Assembly (NCBI RefSeq): GCF_001982635.1
Contig: NZ_MKFI01000008.1
Location: 1 to 64,000, forward strand
Reading direction: 5' to 3'
Length of the DNA: 64,000 bases
Source of the DNA: Bradyrhizobium mercantei
GTDB taxonomy: Bacteria; Pseudomonadota; Alphaproteobacteria; Rhizobiales; Xanthobacteraceae
Part shown: positions 19,896 through 27,206 of the stretch, in pieces
How the letters are laid out: the number at the start of each line of letters is the position of its first letter
Numbering within the stretch: the first letter of the stretch is position 1
Made by a program: the position numbers and the translations under genes
Notes under the pieces: model-generated
What the model was told of the DNA's origin: nothing
Database searches by the model: none
The model's input: only the letters and a program-made list of their open reading frames with translations

Positions 19896-19990
19896 GGTGA
19901 CCTCGTTCGCTCGAGGCGCCGGTGCTGTACCTGGCGCGCCTTGGTGTCATCCTCAAGGCCGCGCAACAACGGCGCTGCCATTCTGGTATC

Positions 19991-20022
19991 TGCAACTCGA
20001 TACACTCTTGTATTGAGTTGCA
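19991..20022. promoter_or_regulatory. Operator-like dyad between the P450 and tetR genes
   Basis: TGCAACTCGATACA, four bases, TGTATTGAGTTGCA: fourteen-base arms with a single mismatch. It lies about 20 bases before the TetR start and 95 before the P450 start. Size and symmetry fit a TetR-dimer site controlling both genes. Confidence 0.75.
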
Positions 20023-20042
20023 TTGTGCCCTAAAATGCGACG

Positions 20043-20657
20043 ATGTCAAGGGTTCGAACCAGGCCGACACGGGACGACACCTGCGAGAAGCTGTTCGAGG
20101 CAGCGGCGCGGGTGTTCGAGGAACAGGGCATTGGCGGCGCCAGCATCGAGGCGATTGCGGCCGCAGCCGGGTTCACCCGCGGCGCCTTCTATTCGAACTT
20201 CAACAGCAAGGACGAGCTGATCATCGCGATGCTCGAGGATCACGTCGATCAGTCGATCCGGCGATGTCTCGACCTGCTGGCCCAGCACCAGAACCTCGCC
20301 GACTTCATCGAGGCGCTGCGGACCATGGATCGCAGCCGGCAGGATCCGCTCGGCCGCTCCCCGCTGCTGCACATGGAGATGATCCTGTTTGTCGCACGTG
20401 CGGAAAAGCGGCGGCCCGAACTGGCAAAAAGGCTGCGCGCGCGGCGCAAGCTGATCACCGATATCGTCGCGACCACGGGGAAGAATGGCGGCCGCAACGG
20501 GGCGCTCAACCCGGAATGGACCGGCGCGATCGTCCTTGCGCTGGAAGACGGTTTCCGGCTGCACCGCCTGATCGATCCGGACACCACGCCGGCCGACAGC
20601 TTCCTGCGCGCGATCACCGACCTGCAGCGCGCGATCGGCGTCTCATCGGTCCGATAA
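20043..20657 (+). CDS. TetR-family transcriptional regulator
   Basis: 204 residues. The N-terminal helix-turn-helix spans about residues 10-56: KLFEAAARVFEEQGIGGASIEAIAAAAGFTRGAFYSNFNSKDEL, with the usual GAFYSNF recognition end. The rest is the all-helical ligand domain. Divergent from the P450 gene and facing the dyad described above, so it is the obvious candidate repressor. It ends two bases before the convergent MFS gene. Confidence 0.92.
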   Translation: MSRVRTRPTRDDTCEKLFEAAARVFEEQGIGGASIEAIAAAAGFTRGAFYSNFNSKDELIIAMLEDHVDQSIRRCLDLLAQHQNLADFIEALRTMDRSRQDPLGRSPLLHMEMILFVARAEKRRPELAKRLRARRKLITDIVATTGKNGGRNGALNPEWTGAIVLALEDGFRLHRLIDPDTTPADSFLRAITDLQRAIGVSSVR

Positions 20658-20659
20658 GT

Positions 20660-21952
20660 TCAGGCGGCGCTTGCGGCCTTGTGCATCTGTCCGGCGACGG
20701 CGCGGACCTTGCGCGGCGACGCCTGCCAGATCGCGAACGCCGACAACAGGCTGACCGCGATCCCGAGCAGGAACGCGCTGGTATAGCTGCCGGAGAGGTC
20801 ATAGAGCTGGCCGGTGATCCAGGGACCGGCGGCGCCGCCGGCGAGCGCGGCCAGCATCACGGTGCCGAAAATGCTGCCGTAGTGCTTGCCCTGGAAGATC
20901 TCGAGCACCACCGGCCCCATCACGGATGTCAGGCCATAGCCGAGCGCGCCCTGGGTGAACACCATGAGATAGATCAGTGTCATGCTCGGCCAGAATTTCA
21001 ACGCGGCCAGCGCAGCGAAGCAGATCACGAAGCCGAAGCAGGAGATCGCCCACACCCATTCGCGGCCGATGCGATCTGAGAGGTGCCCGAGCCAGATCTG
21101 GCCGGGAATACCGAGCAGGCTGACGACGCCAAGCGCCCAGACGCCGACATTGGAGCTGAAGCCGATGTCGAGCAGGAATTTGGTCTGGTGCACCTGGACG
21201 GCATACCAGATGTACAGGCCGCAGAAATAGCCGATCGCGATCCACCAGAACCGCGCGGTGCGCAGCGCCCGCGGCAGCGTCCAGTCGGTGCCGGCCCATA
21301 CCGGATCGACGATGTTCGACGCCGGCCTGGCCGACGTCGCGGTCGGCGCGGCATCGCCGTCCGGCTGCAGGCTGATGTCCTCCGGCCGCTTGTGCAGCAG
21401 CAGATTGATCGGCGCGAGCACGACCAGCACCATGATCCCCATCGCGGTGCAGGCGGTGCGCCAGCCGGTGTGCTCGATCATGTGCTGCACCCATGGCAGC
21501 AGCGTCACCGAGCCGATGCCGACGCCGGCGAAGGCGAGCCCGATCGCCAGCCCGCGGCGCCGGATGAACCAGTTCGGCACGAACAGCGATTGCCCGGAAT
21601 AGCCGAGGCAGACACTGCCGGAGCCGACCAGCACCCCGATGGTGAGATAGAGATGCCAGGGCTGCGTGGTCAGCGGCGCCAGCAATAGTCCCGAGCCCAT
21701 CAGCAGCACGCCAAGCTCCATCACCGCGCGCGGCCCGCTGCGGTCCATCAGCCGGCCGATCAGCGGGCTCGCAATCGCCGAGGCGACGAAGCCGAACGAG
21801 AATGCGCCCGCAGTGACGCCGCGCTCCCAGCCGAATTCGGAGATGATCGGCGGATAGAACAGCGAGAACGCCGTTCGTGCGTTGACGCCGATCGCCATGG
21901 TGACGAACGTCACCGCGACGATGATCCAGCCGTAGAAGAAGGGAAGTCGCAT
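20660..21952 (-). CDS. MFS transporter (monocarboxylate/oxalate-formate type)
   Basis: 430 residues, twelve membrane segments. Starts MRLPFFYGWIIVAVTFVTMAIGV, the FYGW opening of the OxlT/monocarboxylate branch of MFS; the loop after helix 2 has PLIGRLMDRSGPRAVM and the one after helix 8 HLSDRIGREWVW, the two MFS signature loops. Exchanges or co-transports an organic anion. The ATG is supported by a decayed copy of the same gene start about 440 bases upstream. Convergent with tetR. Confidence 0.9.
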   Translation of the reverse strand: MRLPFFYGWIIVAVTFVTMAIGVNARTAFSLFYPPIISEFGWERGVTAGAFSFGFVASAIASPLIGRLMDRSGPRAVMELGVLLMGSGLLLAPLTTQPWHLYLTIGVLVGSGSVCLGYSGQSLFVPNWFIRRRGLAIGLAFAGVGIGSVTLLPWVQHMIEHTGWRTACTAMGIMVLVVLAPINLLLHKRPEDISLQPDGDAAPTATSARPASNIVDPVWAGTDWTLPRALRTARFWWIAIGYFCGLYIWYAVQVHQTKFLLDIGFSSNVGVWALGVVSLLGIPGQIWLGHLSDRIGREWVWAISCFGFVICFAALAALKFWPSMTLIYLMVFTQGALGYGLTSVMGPVVLEIFQGKHYGSIFGTVMLAALAGGAAGPWITGQLYDLSGSYTSAFLLGIAVSLLSAFAIWQASPRKVRAVAGQMHKAASAA

Positions 21953-22199
21953 GAGGGTCTTCGCTGCCGGGGTCGGAGGACGAATACTTGTTTCAGCCCG
22001 CGCCCGCCGACGGTCAAGCCCCATGGACCGACAAGGTGGTTTCAGCGGCGGGTATTCCACCAGACCGCGTCAATTCGCTCGATCAACGGTCCGTATTGTG
22101 TGAAGCAATTCATAGACAGTCAGGCCTGGCGCGGCAGACTCGCGCGCAATGTCGAACACCCTCGCCATCTCGGCTGACCTTCCGTTGCCCGCGGGAATT

Positions 22200-22395
22200 C
22201 CGTTCCCCCTCCATCGAACGACCGGCAGCACCGGATACGACGATGATGATCGCTCCAGCGGTAACACCGCGCTCCCGGCCAAACCCGCCCATCGTTGGCG
22301 GGAAGAAACGAGAACACTGTTCTCCGCATTGACGCAGATCAATGGCGGCGAGTTTTCGCCGCAAGATGATCCAGCCATGAAGTCAAGGGACGCAT
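22200..22395 (-). pseudogene. Decayed N-terminal copy of the neighbouring MFS gene
   Basis: On the minus strand the ATGCG...GGCTGGATCATC opening and the FGRERGVTAGA stretch match the start of the intact MFS gene (FGWERGVTAGA there), in the same order and orientation. The reading frame is broken by small deletions and no downstream part survives. It is the relic of a tandem duplicate, reduced to about 65 codons. It keeps the position of the start codon relative to the first membrane helix. Confidence 0.75.
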
Positions 22396-22652
22396 TTGCG
22401 TTGCATACGCAAGGCGCCAATGCCTGCTTGGCCCGCACCGTCCCACCCGTCGGGAGTATCGCAATTGCGCATCCACGGACACTCCCTCAAGGATTGCAAA
22501 CACCATACTGTACCAGCCCACCCGATTGGCACACCTCGGGATCAAGCCTTCCTTTATGATCTTGATGACGATATTCTTTTGGCATTGGTGTTCTGTTGCT
22601 TGTGCCGGATTTTAGTCGCGTATCAGTAAAATTTTGCAGAAGTATCAATAGT
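22396..22652. other. Intergenic stretch before the adenylate cyclase gene, nothing recognised
   Basis: AT-richer than its surroundings, particularly 22540-22652. It contains no convincing open frame, hairpin or repeat beyond the MFS relic to its left; the promoter of the cyclase gene presumably lies here. Confidence 0.4.
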
Positions 22653-24425
22653 ATGATGACCCCATCGGTCCCGGAAGTTCGCCGGCGTCTTGCGGCAATC
22701 CTTGCGGCAGACGTCGTCGGATATACGCGCTTGATGGAGGCGCATGAGGAAAACACCCATACCCGGCTGATGCGATTACGCTCGGAAGTCCTCGACCCGG
22801 GCGTTACGGCGCAGAACGGAAGGATCGTCAAGAATACCGGCGACGGCTTCCTTGCGACATTCGATACCGCGCACGATGCAACACGCTGTGCGCTCTCCCT
22901 GCAGGAAAAGGTCGCGTTGAATACGGCGGGGATGCCCGCTGATGAGCGCATCAGCTTTCGCATAGGATTGAACGCCGCGGACATCATCGTTGAAGAAAAC
23001 GACGTCTATGGCGAGGGCGTGAACATTGCAGCACGCCTGCAGAATTATGCGCCGGCCGGCGGCATTGTCGTCTCGGGCGCCGTCGCGGAGCAGATCGGCC
23101 GGGATTTCGGCGTCAGTGTGATTGATCTTGGCGATCTGCATCTTCGCAATATGGGCCGCCCCGTCCGCGTGTATGCGCTGCATCCATCCATGCAACCCGC
23201 CAAGCTTGTTGGTGAAGCGCTGGCGGACTCCGAACCTCGCCCCTCGATTGCCGTTCTGCCGTTCCGGATGAACCTCGCCACCCCGGACGAGGGGTACTTC
23301 GCTGATGGTATTGTCGACGACATCATTCGCGGCCTTGCCGGGCTCAAGGAGCTCTTTGTCGTCTCACGCGGGTCTAGCCTTGGCTTCGGCGGCCGCAATA
23401 TCGACGTGCGCGAAATCGGGCGCCAGCTCGGAGTTCGCTACGTTCTCTACGGAGGCGTGCAGAGGACGATGACCTCGGTCCGTATCGTGACCGAACTCAG
23501 CGACGCCGAGTCGGGCGAAGTCATTCGTTCGGATTTGCACGAAGGCGACATTCGCGAATTGTTTGCGCTTCAGGACCGGATCGCCATCAATGTCGTCAGA
23601 CAGATCGCGCCGCAGGTTCGCGAGCGTGAGCTGATGCGATCGATGCGCAAGCATCCGCAGAACCTGACCGCCTACGATCTCGTGCTGCAGGCGCTCGATT
23701 TGCTGTACCGGATGGACTACGATTCCTTTTCCAGGGCGCGCGGCCTGCTCGAGCAAGCCATTTCATACGACCCCAATTTTGCCTTGGCCTATTCCTACGT
23801 CGCGCTGTGGTATGTGTTCCGGATCGGAGAAATCGGATCGCCGGATCCCGAGGGTGATGTCATCGCCGGTGCCAGATATGCCAAAGAGGCTATCGATCGA
23901 GGCGGCGACGATGCGTTCGCGCTGGCGGTGTATGGTCACGTCCAGTCGTTCCTGCTGCATGATTTTCAGAGCGCAAGGATAGCCCTCGACCGCGCCATTG
24001 CCGCCGGTCCGAGTTCAGCCATGGCCTGGACCATGGCGAGCGCAACATCCGGCTTTCTGGGTGATGGCCCTGCCGCCCTGCGCCAGGGTGAGCAGGGCGT
24101 CCGGCTGTCGCCGCTCGATGCGCGCTCGTTCTGGCATGAGGGCTTGTTCGGCCAGGCTCACTACGTGAATGGCGATTATGAGCAGGCGTTGGAGTGGGTG
24201 CGTGGCGCATTGAACCGCAACGGACTTATTCGCTTCAATCACCGCCTGCTCATCGTCACGCTCGGTGCCCTGGGCCGTCGTGTGGAAGCCGCGGAGGCGG
24301 CACGCCGTTATCTGGAAATTCAACCCGGATTCCGCATTTCGTCTTACGCGCCGCACTGCCCGTTTCGTGGCGATGCATTGGAAACCTGGCTCGGCCACCT
24401 GCGATCGGCGGGGCTTCCTGATTGA
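22653..24425 (+). CDS. Class III adenylate/guanylate cyclase with TolB-like and TPR regions
   Basis: About 590 residues. The cyclase domain (residues 8-170) has the key residues: metal Asp20 and Asp64, base-selecting Lys60 in GRIVKNTGDG and Asp117, and Asn124/Arg128 of the transition state in GVNIAARLQ. Lys plus Asp suggests cAMP. A TolB-like segment starts at SIAVLPFRMN (about 200-330), then TPR-like helices run to the end. Two adjacent ATGs (MM) can start it. No membrane helix, so it acts in the cytoplasm. Such multidomain cyclases are numerous in Bradyrhizobium; what activates them is generally not known. Confidence 0.92.
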   Translation: MMTPSVPEVRRRLAAILAADVVGYTRLMEAHEENTHTRLMRLRSEVLDPGVTAQNGRIVKNTGDGFLATFDTAHDATRCALSLQEKVALNTAGMPADERISFRIGLNAADIIVEENDVYGEGVNIAARLQNYAPAGGIVVSGAVAEQIGRDFGVSVIDLGDLHLRNMGRPVRVYALHPSMQPAKLVGEALADSEPRPSIAVLPFRMNLATPDEGYFADGIVDDIIRGLAGLKELFVVSRGSSLGFGGRNIDVREIGRQLGVRYVLYGGVQRTMTSVRIVTELSDAESGEVIRSDLHEGDIRELFALQDRIAINVVRQIAPQVRERELMRSMRKHPQNLTAYDLVLQALDLLYRMDYDSFSRARGLLEQAISYDPNFALAYSYVALWYVFRIGEIGSPDPEGDVIAGARYAKEAIDRGGDDAFALAVYGHVQSFLLHDFQSARIALDRAIAAGPSSAMAWTMASATSGFLGDGPAALRQGEQGVRLSPLDARSFWHEGLFGQAHYVNGDYEQALEWVRGALNRNGLIRFNHRLLIVTLGALGRRVEAAEAARRYLEIQPGFRISSYAPHCPFRGDALETWLGHLRSAGLPD

Positions 24426-24468
24426 CTTGGATTGCTGACGACAACTGCCGACAGAGGGAGAGACGTCG

Positions 24469-25350
24469 ATGACAGGCAACACAGGTAATACAGGTAACAC
24501 GGGCAATACCGGAAACACCGGCAATACCGGAAACGTCGGAGGGGGTGGTTGGTTTATTTCAGACCGCGTCGACTTGCCGTTCGTCACAAGGCTCGACCCC
24601 GCGGGCACGGACGAGCTTGGCACCCTGCGGAAGACGCCGCCGGCGAATTTCGGCAGCCGACAATGGTCTGCAAACTGGTATGCGTGGCGCGTCTTGCATC
24701 AGTTCATCGCCAAAGTCCCCACCTGGGCAGCAACCATCGATGCTGACGCCACCTTCACACAGATCCGGACCGACCTGATCGCCAACTATGCCGCCCAGAT
24801 CGATAACCTCGTGCTCGCCGCGCGGGATGAACGGCCGGACGCCATGGGCCTGATCCTCTCGCAGGATGGCGAGTTCTTCACCGATTTCCTGGCCGTGCTG
24901 ACCGCCAGGCCCGGATCGCATACGCAAACCTGGCGCCTGTTGAATATCGCGAGTTTGATTGGGTCCTTTGCTGCATTGTATTTCAAGGGCAAGTACGATT
25001 TGCCCCGGCCGTCGCAGATTTGTCCCGCATTGCTGCCGCCGATCCAGGTCCCCGGCCACTCGTCCTGGCCGAGCGGGCATTCCACCCAGGCGCATTTCAT
25101 GAAGAACTGCATGCTCAGGGTGTTCGCCGCAACGGCGATGTCTGCGGCCGACCAGGCCGTATGGAAATCCGACCTGTCGATCCTGGCGGATTCGATCGCC
25201 CGAAACCGCGAGATTGCCGGCGTGCACTATCCGAAGGATTCGGAAGGTGGTGCCAGAATCGCCGACTTGCTGGACACCGCCATCCTGACCCCGACCGTCG
25301 TGCCGATGTTTGACGACGCGATCGCGGCTGCGGCAGGCGAATGGCCATGA
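24469..25350 (+). CDS. PAP2 / vanadium-dependent haloperoxidase-fold enzyme
   Basis: 293 residues. The conserved pocket of the superfamily is complete: K173-x6-R180-P181, P201-S-G-H204 and R247-x5-H253-x3-D257. These residues bind either phosphate (acid phosphatase) or vanadate (haloperoxidase). Length, the missing membrane helices and motif spacing favour a soluble haloperoxidase-like enzyme, but phosphatase cannot be excluded. Residues 2-22 are a (TGN)7 repeat, then GGGG, and no signal peptide is seen. AGAGGGAGAG precedes the ATG. Its stop overlaps the start of the G1 peptidase gene. Confidence 0.85.
   Translation: MTGNTGNTGNTGNTGNTGNTGNVGGGGWFISDRVDLPFVTRLDPAGTDELGTLRKTPPANFGSRQWSANWYAWRVLHQFIAKVPTWAATIDADATFTQIRTDLIANYAAQIDNLVLAARDERPDAMGLILSQDGEFFTDFLAVLTARPGSHTQTWRLLNIASLIGSFAALYFKGKYDLPRPSQICPALLPPIQVPGHSSWPSGHSTQAHFMKNCMLRVFAATAMSAADQAVWKSDLSILADSIARNREIAGVHYPKDSEGGARIADLLDTAILTPTVVPMFDDAIAAAAGEWP
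24472..24534 (+). repeat. Seven imperfect 9-base coding repeats, (TGN)7
   Basis: Seven 9-base units reading Thr-Gly-Asn, of the type ACAGGTAAT, with drift at third positions. They code the leader of the haloperoxidase-fold protein. Length variation would keep the frame. Confidence 0.9.
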
Positions 25351-26387
25351 GCGACCGGGACGGGCAGAGCCCGACATACGACACCGAAAGCCTGAAGAAG
25401 GCCATCAAGGATTCGACGACCAGCGTTCTTCCTCCCACCGGATTTCGCACCCTGGTCGCGTCCCAGGACGAGCTGAAGTCGCTCGGTTTTCCAAGACGAC
25501 CGGACCCGGTGCTTCAGCCGGCCGAGTATGCGTTCTGGCAGAAGATGTTTGGTCCGACGGTGGCGTTCGAGGCGTTCGATTTCCAAGTGCTTTCGCCCGT
25601 CACTGCGGGCCTCCGCCGATCATTCGACCAATCGCCGCGGCGGGAGAGCAGCCTCAACTGGTCCGGTGCCTACATCACGCCAAGGGATGGAACCGTATTC
25701 TCGTCGGTCTGGGGCAAGTTTCAGGTGCCGACGCCAACCCGGCCGGCTAACGGCCGGGCCAGCGACAGATATTACAGTTCGACGTGGATCGGCTTTGATG
25801 GACAACGTCGGTATTACAGATCGACGCTGCCGCAATTTGGCACCGCGCAGCACATCGACCCCGCCACCGGCGTGGGGGGCAGCCCGACGACAACGTTCTC
25901 CGCGTGGTGGCAATGGTGGGTAAGGGACGACCCGGCCCAAGCGTTTCCCAAAACACTTGTGTCCCCGAAGATCCATGCCGGCGATCTGATCATGTGCCTG
26001 ATGCAGGTAGCGCCGGATCGCACCAAGGTGTCGTTCGCGATCACGAACCTGACGACCAGTCGCTCCGTGCAGTTCTCTCAAACCGCCCCCCTTACCAACC
26101 TGGGACGCCCCTTCAAAATTCCCGGCGCAACGGCGGAATGGGTGATGGAGAGGTCGGCCGCCCCGGGGAATCCGACCCCGATGCAGCTCCCGGACTATGG
26201 TACGGTGGTCTTCCACGACTGCGGCGCGTCAGCAATCAACATGGATACCGGAGCGACGGTGGAGCGCAATCTCTCCGGCGCGAAGCTCATCGATATGTAC
26301 GTCGTGAAGGAGAACCCGGAAAGGACCGAGAAGCCCTCCATTGCGAAGCCAGTCGATTCGACGGAATTCCTGACCTACTTCCGCTAG
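25347..26387 (+). CDS. G1 (eqolisin) glutamic peptidase
   Basis: 346 residues. About 100 N-terminal residues (with LGFPRRPDPVLQPAEYAFW, probably a propeptide) precede a G1 fold: LNWSGAYI, VWGKFQVPTP, STWIGFDG, then the expected catalytic Gln163 in LPQFGTAQ, FSAWWQWW, and catalytic Glu264 in GATAEWVMERS, followed by VVFHDCGAS. The order matches scytalidoglutamic peptidase motif for motif. These are acid endopeptidases, mostly fungal and rarer in bacteria. No signal peptide is obvious. The ATG overlaps the stop of the preceding gene (ATGA); another ATG two codons earlier is possible. Confidence 0.85.
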   Translation: MSDRDGQSPTYDTESLKKAIKDSTTSVLPPTGFRTLVASQDELKSLGFPRRPDPVLQPAEYAFWQKMFGPTVAFEAFDFQVLSPVTAGLRRSFDQSPRRESSLNWSGAYITPRDGTVFSSVWGKFQVPTPTRPANGRASDRYYSSTWIGFDGQRRYYRSTLPQFGTAQHIDPATGVGGSPTTTFSAWWQWWVRDDPAQAFPKTLVSPKIHAGDLIMCLMQVAPDRTKVSFAITNLTTSRSVQFSQTAPLTNLGRPFKIPGATAEWVMERSAAPGNPTPMQLPDYGTVVFHDCGASAINMDTGATVERNLSGAKLIDMYVVKENPERTEKPSIAKPVDSTEFLTYFR

Positions 26388-26462
26388 CTAGCGTTCGACA
26401 TGGCACACCCGCCGGCCGCAGCGGGTGCGGGGCTCGGCGCCGAAGAAATTGGAACGACTACG

Positions 26463-27206
26463 CTACGCCAACGCGTGGCTCTCATGGCCGAAATAGGCGC
26501 GCTCGAGCCGGTGTGCGAGGTCGCTTTCGCCGGTCACAGCCTCAAGCGCGATCGCACCCTGCACCAGCGCGTAGACACGATCGGCACAGGCCAGCGCCTT
26601 CTCGAGCAGCTGCTCGACCAGCAGCACGGAGGTGCCCTGCTCGCGCAGCCGGCCGATCACGTTGAGAACGCGATCGACCAGCACCGGCGACAGTCCCGCG
26701 GATGGCTCGTCGAGCATCAACAGCCGCGGCCGGCGGACCAGCCCCTGCGCCACCGTCAGCATCTGCTGCTGCCCGCCCGAGAGCGCACCACCGCGCTCAT
26801 GGCGCTTCTCGGCGATCTCCGGGAAGAACGACAAGGCTTCTTCGATGCGCACGGCGCGTTCGGCGCGCGGCAGGTCGTAGCCCGCGAGCAGCAGATTGTC
26901 GGTCACCGAGATCTGCGTGAACACACGATGTCCTTCAATCACATGCACGAGCCCGGCGCGCGCGGCATCGCGCGGCGTGGCGTTGGTCATGTCGCGGCCG
27001 CCGAACCGGACCTGCCCGGCAGTCACGGGCAACAGCCCCGACATCGCACGCAGCAACGTGGTCTTGCCGGCCCCGTTGGGCCCGAGCAGTGCGACGACCT
27101 CGCCGGCGGCGATCGTCATGTCGATGCCGTGCAGCACGCGGATCTTGCCGTAGCCGGATTCCAGCGCGTTGACTTTGAGCAAGGGTTCAGCCGCCGAGGT
27201 AAGCAC
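26463..27206 (-). CDS. livF: LivF-like ABC transporter ATP-binding protein
   Basis: 247 residues from a GTG start. Walker A GPNGAGKTTL at about residues 41-50, the signature LSGGQQQML near 142 and Walker B LLMLDEPSAGLSP are intact. One of two ATPases powering a branched-chain amino acid/amide-type uptake system. Its first codons overlap the end of the fused permease-ATPase gene by about 20 bases. Confidence 0.95.
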   Translation of the reverse strand: MLTSAAEPLLKVNALESGYGKIRVLHGIDMTIAAGEVVALLGPNGAGKTTLLRAMSGLLPVTAGQVRFGGRDMTNATPRDAARAGLVHVIEGHRVFTQISVTDNLLLAGYDLPRAERAVRIEEALSFFPEIAEKRHERGGALSGGQQQMLTVAQGLVRRPRLLMLDEPSAGLSPVLVDRVLNVIGRLREQGTSVLLVEQLLEKALACADRVYALVQGAIALEAVTGESDLAHRLERAYFGHESHALA

